A stretch of 64,000 nt of DNA from Thermoactinomyces intermedius. GTDB lineage: Bacteria; Bacillota; Bacilli; Thermoactinomycetales; Thermoactinomycetaceae. How positions within the stretch are numbered: the first letter of the stretch is position 1; every line of letters starts with the position of its first letter. This document shows positions 1 through 9,494 of the stretch, piece after piece. The notes under the pieces were generated by a model. That model did not search any database, had not been told where the DNA came from, and saw only the letters and a list, made by a program, of their open reading frames with translations. The position numbers and the translations under genes were made by a program. Where the stretch lies: assembly GCF_016055025.1 (NCBI RefSeq), contig NZ_JAECVW010000003.1; one strand, 5' to 3'.

Positions 1-1455
1 AATGAATCCATCAAGAGCATACATAAACGCTTGGCAGATCGTGAAATTTCGGCCAAAGACCTGGTGAATGAATCTCTGCGGCGCATTGAAGAAGTCGACG
101 GACAAGTGCAAGCTTTCGTTCACGTGGACGCGGAAGGCGCCCGAAAGCGTGCGGAAGAGTTGGACAAGAAGCTTGCAAACACTTCGGAAAAAGGTCTGCT
201 CGCCGCTTTACCGGCAGGCATCAAGGACAACATTTGCACCGAAGGCATGACCACAACGTGTGCCAGCCGGCTTTTGTCCAATTACCAGCCGATTTATAAC
301 GCAACGGTGATGGATAAATTGGAGCAGGCTGAAGCGGTGACAGTGGGAAAAATGAACATGGACGAATTTGCGATGGGTTCCTCCACGGAAAACTCCTCTT
401 TGCAATTGACCCGCAATCCGTGGGATTTGGACCGGGTTCCCGGAGGATCCAGCGGAGGTTCGGCCGCAGCGGTTGCTGCCCGTGAAGTCTATTTCTCGCT
501 CGGATCGGATACCGGCGGATCGATCCGCCAACCGGCGGCGTATTGCGGCGTGGTTGGCATGAAGCCGACCTACGGGCGTGTTTCCCGTTACGGTTTGGTG
601 GCTTTTGCCTCTTCACTGGATCAAATCGGGCCGTTGACGAAAAACGTGGAAGACGCCGCGTATGTCTTGCAAGCCATTTCCGGCCACGATCCTCATGACA
701 CCACTTCGGCCCCGGTGGAAGTGCCGGACTATCTGTCTGCTTTGACCGGAGAGATCAAAGGCATGAAAGTGGCTGTGGCCAAAGAAATGATGGGAGAAGG
801 CATTGATCCTTCCGTCCGTGAAACGGTTCAAAAAGCGATTGACCAGCTGGAGAAAATGGGCGCACATGTGGAGGAGGTTTCCCTTCCCCATATGGAATAC
901 GCGGTTGCGGCCTACTACATCATTGCCCCGGCAGAAGCTTCTTCCAACCTGGCCCGCTTTGACGGCGTGCGGTACGGGGTTCGCAAAACCGGGAAAAACT
1001 TGCTGGATCTTTATCTGGAGTCGCGCAGCCAAGGCTTCGGTCCCGAAGTGAAACGGCGGATCATGCTCGGAACTTATGCACTCAGCTCCGGTTATTATGA
1101 TGCTTATTACAAAAAGGCGCAAAAAGTGAGAACATTGATCCGTCAGGATTTCGAGAACGTATTCAAGCAATTTGACGTAATTGTCGGACCGACCACGCCG
1201 ACAACGGCTTTTAAAATCGGGGAACAAGCGGACGATCCGCTGACCATGTATATGAATGATATTTTGACCATTCCGGTCAACCTGGCAGGATTGCCGGCCA
1301 TCAGTGTTCCGTGCGGTCTGGCGGACGGCATGCCGGTTGGTTTGCAGATCATTGGCCAGCCTTTTGCCGAATCGACGGTATTGCGCGTGGCTCATGCCTA
1401 TGAACAACAAACTGAGTCATTGCCGGCTCCGATGGTGGGAGGGAACGCAGAATGA
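1..1455 (+). CDS. gatA: Glutamyl-tRNA(Gln) amidotransferase subunit A, 5' end outside window
   Basis: Amidase subunit of GatCAB, which converts Glu-tRNA(Gln) to Gln-tRNA(Gln) (and often Asp-tRNA(Asn) to Asn-tRNA(Asn)) in the cytoplasm. The amidase signature is plain: GGSSGGSAAAVAA near residues 130-145, then GSDTGGSIRQPAAYCG and GMKPTYGRVSR, which carry the Ser-cisSer-Lys catalytic machinery. A TTG at 31 could be taken as the start, but the frame is open from base 1 and those codons (NESIKSIHKR) match the family's N-terminal helix. About 484 residues are visible against a usual 485, so only a few residues are missing. It overlaps gatB by 4 bases (ATGA), indicating translational coupling; gatC would be expected just upstream. 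Confidence 0.97.
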   Translation, partial: NESIKSIHKRLADREISAKDLVNESLRRIEEVDGQVQAFVHVDAEGARKRAEELDKKLANTSEKGLLAALPAGIKDNICTEGMTTTCASRLLSNYQPIYNATVMDKLEQAEAVTVGKMNMDEFAMGSSTENSSLQLTRNPWDLDRVPGGSSGGSAAAVAAREVYFSLGSDTGGSIRQPAAYCGVVGMKPTYGRVSRYGLVAFASSLDQIGPLTKNVEDAAYVLQAISGHDPHDTTSAPVEVPDYLSALTGEIKGMKVAVAKEMMGEGIDPSVRETVQKAIDQLEKMGAHVEEVSLPHMEYAVAAYYIIAPAEASSNLARFDGVRYGVRKTGKNLLDLYLESRSQGFGPEVKRRIMLGTYALSSGYYDAYYKKAQKVRTLIRQDFENVFKQFDVIVGPTTPTTAFKIGEQADDPLTMYMNDILTIPVNLAGLPAISVPCGLADGMPVGLQIIGQPFAESTVLRVAHAYEQQTESLPAPMVGGNAE

Positions 1456-2891
1456 GTAAATATGAAACAGTCATCGGCTTGGAAGTTCACGTGGAACTGT
1501 CCACGAAATCCAAAATCTTTTGCGGTTGTTCAACTGAGTTCGGAGCTCCCCCCAACACGAATACCTGTCCGGTTTGCCTGGGGCATCCCGGCGTGCTTCC
1601 GGTATTGAACAAGCAAGCGGTGAATTTTGCGATGAAAGCCGCCATGGCTCTGAATTGCGAGATTGCTGAATACAGCAAGTTTGACAGGAAAAACTATTTT
1701 TATCCGGACAGCCCGAAAGCTTACCAAATCTCTCAATATGATCAACCGATCGGTCAAAACGGATGGATTGAAATCGAAGTGGACGGGAAAAAGAAACGCA
1801 TCGGCATCACGCGTCTGCATCTGGAAGAAGACGCCGGAAAGCTGAATCACAGCGAAAACGGCGACGGATCGCTGGTGGATTTCAACCGTGTGGGAGTGCC
1901 GCTGATTGAGATCGTATCCGAACCCGATCTCCGTTCACCGGCTGAAGCCCGGGCGTACTTGGAAAAATTAAAAACGATCATCCAGTACACGGGCGTATCT
2001 GATGTCCGGATGGAAGAAGGCTCGTTGCGTTGCGATGCCAATATCAGTTTGCGTCCGGTCGGCCAAAAAGAATTCGGCACCAAGACGGAAATGAAAAACT
2101 TAAACTCGTTCAAAAACGTGGAAAAAGCGCTGGAATATGAACAAAAGCGGCAACAGGAAATCCTGGACCGCGGCGAAAAAGTGGTGCAACAAACCTTGCG
2201 CTGGCTGGAACAGGAAAACCGGACGAAAACCATGCGCAGCAAAGAGGAAGCGCATGATTACCGCTATTTCCCCGAACCGGATCTGGTTACGCTTCATATT
2301 GACGAAGCTTGGAAAGAAGAAATCCGCGCAAGCATCCCCGAATTGCCGGATCAGCGGAAAGAACGGTACCAAAAAGAGTTCGGGCTCAGTGATTATGATG
2401 CGGGCATTTTGACCAGCTCCAAAGCCGTTGCCGATTTTTATGAAGAGACGGTGGCGAAAAAAGCGGATCCGAAACTGGCTTCCAACTGGATCATCACCGA
2501 ACTGTTGGGATATCTGAACCGGGAAGGCATCGAAATCGAAGCCATCCGGATGACCCCGGCTCATTTAGCTGAAATGATCTTATTGATTCAAAAAGGAACC
2601 ATCAGCAGCAAAATCGCGAAAAAAGTGTTCAAAGAAATGTTGGATACCGGAAAAGACCCCGGAACCATCGTGAAAGAAAAAGGATGGGTCCAAATCAGTG
2701 ACGAAGGGAAGCTGAAAGAGGAAGTCGCAAAAGTGATTGCCGCCAACCCGCAATCCGTTGAGGACTTTAAAAACGGAAAAGACCGGGCGCTTGGCTTCCT
2801 GGTTGGTCAGGTGATGAAAGCAACCCGGGGCCAAGCCAATCCGAAATTGGTGAATGAGTTGATCTTAAAACAGATTCAGTCGTCCAATTAA
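1452..2891 (+). CDS. gatB: Glutamyl-tRNA(Gln) amidotransferase subunit B
   Basis: tRNA-binding and kinase subunit of GatCAB; it phosphorylates the Glu on tRNA(Gln) before amidation. The N-terminus IGLEVHVELSTKSKIFCGC, the zinc-type cysteines CGC...CPVCLG (about residues 25-43), and VDFNRVGVPLIEIVSEPDL are GatB hallmarks. The C-terminal helical plus YqeY-like tail ends in the expected GQVMKATRGQANPKLVNELI. At 479 aa it is full length. The ATG overlaps the gatA stop codon by 4 bases, and a strong terminator follows immediately, so gatB ends the operon. Confidence 0.98.
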   Translation: MSKYETVIGLEVHVELSTKSKIFCGCSTEFGAPPNTNTCPVCLGHPGVLPVLNKQAVNFAMKAAMALNCEIAEYSKFDRKNYFYPDSPKAYQISQYDQPIGQNGWIEIEVDGKKKRIGITRLHLEEDAGKLNHSENGDGSLVDFNRVGVPLIEIVSEPDLRSPAEARAYLEKLKTIIQYTGVSDVRMEEGSLRCDANISLRPVGQKEFGTKTEMKNLNSFKNVEKALEYEQKRQQEILDRGEKVVQQTLRWLEQENRTKTMRSKEEAHDYRYFPEPDLVTLHIDEAWKEEIRASIPELPDQRKERYQKEFGLSDYDAGILTSSKAVADFYEETVAKKADPKLASNWIITELLGYLNREGIEIEAIRMTPAHLAEMILLIQKGTISSKIAKKVFKEMLDTGKDPGTIVKEKGWVQISDEGKLKEEVAKVIAANPQSVEDFKNGKDRALGFLVGQVMKATRGQANPKLVNELILKQIQSSN

Positions 2892-2920
2892 AAAGCTCGC
2901 CTTTCGGCGGGCTTCTTTCT
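2892..2920 (+). terminator. Terminator after gatB
   Basis: Inverted repeat AAGCTCGCC / GGCGGGCTT with a TTTC loop followed by CTTTCT, directly after the gatB stop codon. Confidence 0.8.
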
Positions 2921-2940
2921 AATCAGAAGGAGGCTTGGTT

Positions 2941-3252
2941 GTGCTGCTTTTTCATCTTGTGATTATTGCGCTTCTGTTGGGGGCGGGGGTTTATTTTTTA
3001 TTTTTTGTGCCGGCCCCTTATGAAGCGGTTACTTTTTTGATTTTTGCGCTGTATTTTTTGTTGACCTATTATGAGCGGACGGCCCGGGCGTTTCCCAAAC
3101 CCGTTTATTGGGTGACGGTTTTTTTGCTGGCTTTAAACGGAGTGGCTCAGGTCTTTTTTTATGCGGAAGGCCTGATGAACGGGATGATCAGCTTCTTTTT
3201 CGCTCTTTTGACATTTAAATCCATGCAGAAAGTGGCAGACCATTCAAAATAA
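2941..3252 (+). CDS. Small integral membrane protein, unknown function
   Basis: About 103 residues, almost wholly hydrophobic, with four likely transmembrane segments; a charged YYERTARAFPKPVYW stretch sits between the second and third. I do not recognise a named family. The start chosen is GTG at 2941, 7 bases after AAGGAGG (2927-2933). The in-frame TTG at 2935 would lie only one base from the Shine-Dalgarno sequence. It abuts the CbiX-like gene downstream (11 bases between stop and ATG), so the two are probably cotranscribed. Confidence 0.75.
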   Translation: MLLFHLVIIALLLGAGVYFLFFVPAPYEAVTFLIFALYFLLTYYERTARAFPKPVYWVTVFLLALNGVAQVFFYAEGLMNGMISFFFALLTFKSMQKVADHSK

Positions 3253-3263
3253 GGGGATGTGTG

Positions 3264-4025
3264 ATGGCGGAAAAAATCGGGGTGCTGGTGATTGCCCATG
3301 GTTCCAGAAGCAGCCGGTGGGTCCGGTTGGTTGATGATGCCGTGAAGCAGGTGAAAACGGAACATCCACTTACGGTCGGATTTTTGGAACTGGTGGAAGG
3401 CCGGAAGATCCAAGACGGGATTGATGCATTGGAAGCCCAGGGGGTAAACCGGATTTTTGCCATCCCCCTGTTTGCATCTTCCGGCAGCAAACATATTGAA
3501 GAAATCCGGTTTATGTTGGGGCTGACCGGCCGGCTTCCGGCCGCATCCGATGTCGCCCCGTTGAACGTTCATGCCAAAGTGGCGATGAGTCCCGCGATGG
3601 ACGATCATCCGTACATTGCGGAAATGTTGGCCAAAAGAATCCAAGCTCTTATCCGGAAACCGGAGGAAGAGGCGGTTTTGCTGGTGGGACACGGAAATGA
3701 ATTGCCCGGTTTCAAAGAGAAGTGGGAAGCCGGAATGAACGGATTGGTAAAGCAGCTGCGGCGAAAGTTTCCTTTGGCCTGTATCACCTCTGCCTCCCTT
3801 TCATCGGACGAATTGCAAAAACGGGCTGATGCTTTGAGTCAGAAATACCGGGTGTTGGTTTTGCCTTTGTTTTTAAGCGAGGGGTACTTCACTGACCAAC
3901 TGATTCCCTCCCGTTTGGAAGGATTGAAGGTGGAATACCTCAGGTCGGCATACTTGCCGGATCCGGGAGTTTCCCGTTGGATGGAGGCCATGGTGGAGAA
4001 CCTGAAGAAAAAGACCAAGTCATAA
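3264..4025 (+). CDS. CbiX/SirB-family sirohydrochlorin chelatase-like protein
   Basis: About 253 aa with two tandem CbiX-type halves: the first opens with GVLVIAHGSRSSRW (residues 5-18) and the second with AVLLVGHGNELPGF (about residue 138). The His of each HG motif sits where class II chelatases bind metal or tetrapyrrole. Family members insert cobalt, nickel or iron into sirohydrochlorin. No other tetrapyrrole gene is nearby, so the real substrate is open. ATG 3264 is preferred over GTG 3261 because it is 7 bases after AAGGGG. It ends in a shared bidirectional terminator with ykuS. Confidence 0.8.
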   Translation: MAEKIGVLVIAHGSRSSRWVRLVDDAVKQVKTEHPLTVGFLELVEGRKIQDGIDALEAQGVNRIFAIPLFASSGSKHIEEIRFMLGLTGRLPAASDVAPLNVHAKVAMSPAMDDHPYIAEMLAKRIQALIRKPEEEAVLLVGHGNELPGFKEKWEAGMNGLVKQLRRKFPLACITSASLSSDELQKRADALSQKYRVLVLPLFLSEGYFTDQLIPSRLEGLKVEYLRSAYLPDPGVSRWMEAMVENLKKKTKS

Positions 4026-4041
4026 CAGATGACTTGGTCTT
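4011..4041. terminator. Bidirectional terminator
   Basis: Perfect inverted repeat AAGACCAAGTCAT / ATGACTTGGTCTT flanked by A-rich and T-rich tracts, between the convergent CbiX-like and YkuS genes. Confidence 0.85.
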
Positions 4042-4045
4042 TTCT

Positions 4046-4297
4046 TTAAGATCCGGCAATTTGTTCAATCCGCCGGCAAACTTCTTCCGGGGTCAGGCCG
4101 CTTGCGCTGATGACCGGACAGTTTTCCACTTGGTCTTGCATGCCCATTAAATTCTGATCTTGTCCGGATATGACAATTGCGGCATAATTACCTTGATTTT
4201 GCAGTGATTCCGCTTGATATTCCTCAACTTGGAAACCTCTTTGGCTCAAGTAATCACGGACGGGAGATAATCCGGCTTCCACTGCAACGCGTTTCAT
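4046..4297 (-). CDS. UPF0180 (YkuS) family protein
   Basis: An 83-residue small soluble protein; the pattern of an N-terminal KRVAVEAGLSPVRDYLSQRG, a central YAAIVISGQDQNLMGMQD and a terminal short helix matches the UPF0180/YkuS family of Bacillales. Its biochemical function is not known. The ATG at 4297 is preceded by AGGAGGG at a 7-base spacing. It is transcribed alone and convergent with the chelatase gene. Confidence 0.8.
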   Translation of the reverse strand: MKRVAVEAGLSPVRDYLSQRGFQVEEYQAESLQNQGNYAAIVISGQDQNLMGMQDQVENCPVISASGLTPEEVCRRIEQIAGS

Positions 4298-4382
4298 GAT
4301 TTAATCCCTCCTGTTTCTTGGTACGTTGTTAGTTTGATGGAAATGGCCCGGAATTATACGAAATGATGTGGGAGGAGAGAGG

Positions 4383-5480
4383 ATGGAGAAAATTCGTTAT
4401 TGGGGATGGATGGGATGTTTATGGTGGATGATCATTTTCTTGCCTTTGTTGCCGGCAGAGGCCCATCCGTTGCATCTGGTGTCTACGGATCTATCGGTCG
4501 AAGGCAATCAAATTCATGTTTCGATGCTGATCAATGAGCCCCTGTTGGAACAGGTGGCGGGGAAGCAACTGGTGCTGAAGGAAAATAAAGTGCGTGAAGA
4601 ACAGGAGAATCAAATCGAAAGCTATATAAAAACACGGTTTGTTGCAAAAAATAATAACCGTCCGATGCCATTCACATTGAAAGAAATCACCCGGCCGGAA
4701 CCGGGGCACTACCGGGTGGAGGGAGCGTTTATTTCCACAGAACCGGTCGGCAAAGTGGATCTGTCTTATCAAATGTTCTTTGAATTCAACAAAGGCCAAC
4801 ACCAAAACGTGGTCAAGATCGAAAACGGGGATCAGGAAGGGCATTATGTTTTTCATGATGACAACCGGCATCTGACTTTCTCCAAACAAACGGATTTGTC
4901 GGTTTGGCTGACGGCCAAAGAGTTTGTTTATATGGGAATGACACACATCTGGTTTGGGTTTGATCACCTGGCTTTTTTGGCGGGGCTTCTGGTGGCCGCG
5001 GGAAACGCGAAAAACTTGTTGAAGGTGATTACTTGTTTCACTGTTGCCCATTCCATCACGTTGATTTTGGCCGTCATGGACATTATTGCAGCCCCCTCGA
5101 AGTGGGTGGAAGTGCTGATTGCACTGACCATTGTTTATGTTGCAGTGGAGAATTTCTTTTTCCGGACATACCCTCATCGACTGACCGTGACGTTTTTCTT
5201 CGGATTGATTCACGGTTTGGGATTTGCCGGTTCGCTGGCGGATATCCACTTGCCCAAAACCAACTTTCTCACCGCTCTCTTTTCGTTTAATGCGGGGATT
5301 GAAATCGGGCAATTGTTGGTGGTTTCCCTTGTGTTCCCGTTGCTCCGGCGGATCCGCATGCGAAACGGTGCGCTTGAGCGCCGGATCATCCGGTGGGTTT
5401 CAGCAGTGATGGCGTTGTTGGGAATTTTGTGGATGGTGGAGCGGGCTTTTGAGATTCAAATTCCGTTTTTCCCGATTTGA
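4383..5480 (+). CDS. HupE/UreJ family membrane protein
   Basis: About 365 aa. A signal peptide (WWMIIFLPLLPAEA, cleavage near residue 30) leads to an extracytoplasmic domain of roughly 140 residues beginning HPLHLVSTDLS. A C-terminal HupE/UreJ_2-type membrane domain follows, with six or more transmembrane helices and conserved histidines (GMTHIWFGFDHLAF, TVAHSITL, GLIHGLGFAG). Relatives are implicated in nickel or cobalt uptake; the metal here is inferred. The start is ATG 4383 behind GGGAGGAGAG; an upstream in-frame GTG at 4368 lacks a ribosome binding site. Confidence 0.82.
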   Translation: MEKIRYWGWMGCLWWMIIFLPLLPAEAHPLHLVSTDLSVEGNQIHVSMLINEPLLEQVAGKQLVLKENKVREEQENQIESYIKTRFVAKNNNRPMPFTLKEITRPEPGHYRVEGAFISTEPVGKVDLSYQMFFEFNKGQHQNVVKIENGDQEGHYVFHDDNRHLTFSKQTDLSVWLTAKEFVYMGMTHIWFGFDHLAFLAGLLVAAGNAKNLLKVITCFTVAHSITLILAVMDIIAAPSKWVEVLIALTIVYVAVENFFFRTYPHRLTVTFFFGLIHGLGFAGSLADIHLPKTNFLTALFSFNAGIEIGQLLVVSLVFPLLRRIRMRNGALERRIIRWVSAVMALLGILWMVERAFEIQIPFFPI

Positions 5481-5502
5481 AGAAGAATGAATTTGTTTTT
5501 GT

Positions 5503-5508
5503 TATAAT
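5503..5508 (+). promoter_or_regulatory. Candidate -10 element for gnd
   Basis: TATAAT lies about 50 bases before the gnd start in AT-rich sequence. No good -35 is visible at the usual spacing, so this is tentative. Confidence 0.4.
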
Positions 5509-5559
5509 TAATTATTAAAGATGAACAATACTTTACATTTATAGAAGGATGTGTCGTTC

Positions 5560-6978
<1,419 letters not shown>

Positions 6979-6984
6979 CCAGGA

Positions 6985-7018
6985 GACCCCGGGATGTCAT
7001 TTCCGGGGTTTTTTTCTT
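6985..7018 (+). terminator. Terminator after gnd
   Basis: Stem ACCCCGGG...TCCGGGGT followed by eight or more T residues. Confidence 0.85.
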
Positions 7019-7030
7019 GCATTTTATACA

Positions 7031-7075
7031 TAAAACGAATAATATATATCTGTACTTCTAATAATATTCGTTTTT
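7031..7075 (+). promoter_or_regulatory. PurBox-like inverted repeat upstream of purine permease
   Basis: Perfect 10-bp arms AAAACGAATA (7032-7041) and TATTCGTTTT (7065-7074). Each resembles half of a Bacillus PurR operator (AWWWCCGAACWWT), though with CGAAT in place of CGAAC. Its position just ahead of a purine permease supports PurR control. The box-to-box gap is slightly longer than the usual 16-17 bases, so the assignment is tentative. No guanine-riboswitch core was seen. Confidence 0.5.
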
Positions 7076-7090
7076 TGGGGGAGTTCATCC

Positions 7091-8392
7091 ATGTTTCAAT
7101 TGGAAAAACACGGATCTTCCGTTAAAAAAGAAATCATTGCAGGAATGACCACCTTTTTCACCATGTCTTATATTATGGTGGTAAACCCGATTATTTTGGC
7201 GGATGCCGGGGTTCCCTTTTCGTTGAGTTTCTTTGCCACCATCATTGCGACGGTGGTTGGGACGTTGGTCATGGGATTGTTCGCAAATTACCCGATTGCC
7301 ATTGCTCCGGCGATGGGTTTAAATGCATATTTTGCCTATTCCGTGGTGAAAGCCCATCAAGGGTTGGGATATGAAGAAGCGTTCGCGGCGGTCTTTGTCG
7401 CGGGAATTCTCTTTGTTCTGATTTCGTTGACGCCACTTCGGACCAAGCTGATAGAAGTGATCCCTTCCAATTTGAAAAGCGCGATCACGGCAGGCATTGG
7501 ATTGTTTATTGCTTTCATCGGTTTGAGAATGTCGGGATTGATTCAAGACCATCCATCCAATTTGGTGGCGCTTGGCAACCTTCATTCTGCTTCGGCGCTG
7601 CTTACGCTGGCCGGATTGGCGATCACACTGGCCTGTATGGCACTCAATCTAAATGGCGCTTTATTTATCGGCATGATCGGGACGGGAATCATTGCTTATT
7701 TGACGGGACAGCTTTCTTTCGACAGCGGCATCGTGTCGGCTCCCGAGATTCCAAACCGCCTCGTGGTGGACAATCCGGTTCATGCGTTTCAAGTTGTGTT
7801 TGATTACGGTTTGTATGCAGTGGTCTTTTCCTTTTTATTGGTCACATTGTTTGACACCACCGGCACGGTCTTGGGTGTGGCCAAACAAGCCGGATTGATG
7901 AAAGAGGGAGTGCTTCCCCGGGGAGAAAGAACCCTGCTGGCCGATTCGGTTGCGACCCTGACAGGCTCCATTTTTGGAACCAGCCCGACCTCGGCCTATA
8001 TTGAATCGTCCTCCGGTGTGGCTTCCGGCGGGAGAACCGGGTTGACAGCCGTGGTTGTGGCCGTGTTGTTTGCCCTTTCTGCCTTTTTCAGCCCGCTGGT
8101 TCAATCCGTGTCCGGGATTGCGGCCATCACGGCCCCGGCTTTGATTGTGGTCGGTGCCTTGATGATGAGCCATGTCAGCCATATCCAATGGAATGAGATT
8201 GATGAGGCATTCCCGGCATTTATGGTGATTTTGAGCATGCCGCTGACATCAAGCATCGCCACGGGAATCGCGCTGGGCTTTCTCACCTATCCGCTGATGA
8301 AAATCTTCCGCGGCAAGTGGAGAGAAGTTCACTGGCTGGTGTATCTCTTTGCGGTTCTGTTCTTTTTCCAACTGGTTTTCCTGCCCCATTGA
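7091..8392 (+). CDS. NCS2-family purine permease (AzgA/PbuG type)
   Basis: 433 aa, about 12-13 transmembrane helices. The start EIIAGMTTFFTMSYIMVVNPIIL, then ANYPIAIAPAMGLNAYFAY and the TLFDTTGTVLGVAKQAG and SPTSAYIESSSGVASGGRTGLTAV segments are the substrate-site signatures of AzgA-like adenine/guanine/hypoxanthine:proton symporters. It imports purine bases across the cytoplasmic membrane. It is monocistronic between two terminators. The upstream PurBox-like repeat suggests repression when purines are plentiful. Whether it prefers guanine/hypoxanthine or adenine cannot be told from sequence. Confidence 0.9.
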   Translation: MFQLEKHGSSVKKEIIAGMTTFFTMSYIMVVNPIILADAGVPFSLSFFATIIATVVGTLVMGLFANYPIAIAPAMGLNAYFAYSVVKAHQGLGYEEAFAAVFVAGILFVLISLTPLRTKLIEVIPSNLKSAITAGIGLFIAFIGLRMSGLIQDHPSNLVALGNLHSASALLTLAGLAITLACMALNLNGALFIGMIGTGIIAYLTGQLSFDSGIVSAPEIPNRLVVDNPVHAFQVVFDYGLYAVVFSFLLVTLFDTTGTVLGVAKQAGLMKEGVLPRGERTLLADSVATLTGSIFGTSPTSAYIESSSGVASGGRTGLTAVVVAVLFALSAFFSPLVQSVSGIAAITAPALIVVGALMMSHVSHIQWNEIDEAFPAFMVILSMPLTSSIATGIALGFLTYPLMKIFRGKWREVHWLVYLFAVLFFFQLVFLPH

Positions 8393-8404
8393 CCGGAGAT
8401 TGAC

Positions 8405-8437
8405 AGGCTTGCGGGAATTTCCCGCAAGCCTTTTTCT
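8405..8437 (+). terminator. Terminator after purine permease
   Basis: Long perfect stem AGGCTTGCGGGAA / TTCCCGCAAGCCT followed by TTTTTCT. Confidence 0.9.
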
Positions 8438-8454
8438 ATAACGAAATATTCACT

Positions 8455-8483
8455 TTGAAGTGGTCCGGGGTGTTGGGTAAACT
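8455..8483 (+). promoter_or_regulatory. SigA-type promoter for dgkB
   Basis: TTGAAG (8455-8460), 17-base spacer, TAAACT (8478-8483), about 75 bases before the dgkB start. Confidence 0.6.
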
Positions 8484-8559
8484 AGTAACTAGGTGTTTGT
8501 TCCGACGGAATAAGGAAAAATGACGGCAATTTTTTTAAACGTCCAAAGGAGCTGGCTCT

Positions 8560-9444
8560 ATGAAACGGGCACGACTGATATACAATCCCACAGCCGGAAG
8601 GGAAATGATAGCCAGGAAGTTGCCGCAGTTGCTCGCGGTATTGGAACAGGCCGGATATGAAACCTCCTGCCATGCCACCACGGGACGGGGATATGCCACC
8701 AAGGAAGCCCGCATTGCCGCCGAACGGGGAGAGGATGTGGTGATTGCCGCCGGCGGGGACGGGACGATTCATGAAGTGGTCAACGGGTTGGCAGAGTTTC
8801 CAAACCCTCCCGCTCTCGGCATTTTGCCCGGAGGAACCACGAATGATCTGGCCCGGGCTTTGAAACTTCCCCGGGATTTGGAAGAAGCTTGCAAAGTGAT
8901 TGCCAAAGGAAACACCGTCGATGTGGATGTCGGTGTGTTTGGAGATAAATATTTCATCAATGTGGCGGCGGCCGGCCGGTTGACGGAAGTCACCTATGAG
9001 GCGCCCAGCCGTTTAAAGTCCATCGTGGGGCCGTTGGCTTATTACGCCAAAGCGATCGAAAAGCTGGGGAGCCTTCATCATCCTTTCCCGGTCGAGCTTC
9101 AAACGCCCCGCGGGAAATGGAAGTCGGAAATCTGGCTGATCATCATTGCCAACAGCGTCTCCGTCGGGGGATTTGAACGGCTTGCTCCCGAAGCCAGTCT
9201 GAATGACGGTTTGTTTGATGTGCTCATCATTCCCAAAGCCAATATCCCCGATCTTTTGCACTTGGCTGCCCTGGCCCGCAAAGGGGAACATATCCGGGAT
9301 TCGAGAATCATTTATTTCCAAACGGATGAGCTCGAGATCAACACCCCGATTTCCCTGAAATTAAATCTGGACGGGGAGTGGGGAGGGGAGCTTTCCGGTA
9401 AGGTGAAAATGCTGCCGCGCCATCTAAAAATCTTTTGTCCATAG
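8560..9444 (+). CDS. dgkB: Diacylglycerol kinase (DgkB/YerQ type)
   Basis: Phosphorylates diacylglycerol to phosphatidic acid, recycling the diacylglycerol released during lipoteichoic acid synthesis. The catalytic-domain signatures are KRARLIYNPTAGRE, IAAGGDGTIHEVVNGL (the nucleotide-binding GGDGT near residue 66) and LGILPGGTTNDLARAL. The C-terminal beta domain has the NLDGEWGG motif. 294 aa is normal for soluble DgkB. In Bacillus subtilis dgkB (yerQ) also sits near gatAB and rlmCD, which supports the call. Confidence 0.95.
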   Translation: MKRARLIYNPTAGREMIARKLPQLLAVLEQAGYETSCHATTGRGYATKEARIAAERGEDVVIAAGGDGTIHEVVNGLAEFPNPPALGILPGGTTNDLARALKLPRDLEEACKVIAKGNTVDVDVGVFGDKYFINVAAAGRLTEVTYEAPSRLKSIVGPLAYYAKAIEKLGSLHHPFPVELQTPRGKWKSEIWLIIIANSVSVGGFERLAPEASLNDGLFDVLIIPKANIPDLLHLAALARKGEHIRDSRIIYFQTDELEINTPISLKLNLDGEWGGELSGKVKMLPRHLKIFCP

Positions 9445-9448
9445 TCGC

Positions 9449-9477
9449 CGTTCATCCGGGTTGATGAACGTTTTTTT
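9449..9477 (+). terminator. Terminator between dgkB and rlmCD
   Basis: Stem CGTTCATC / GATGAACG with a short loop, then seven T residues. The rlmCD ribosome binding site follows directly, so some readthrough is possible. Confidence 0.8.
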
Positions 9478-9494
9478 ATGAAGGAGTTGTTCGG

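Noticed and set aside
7031..7080. Guanine or PreQ1 riboswitch ahead of the purine permease
   Set aside because: The conserved purine-aptamer core sequences are absent; the inverted repeat is better explained as a PurR-type site.
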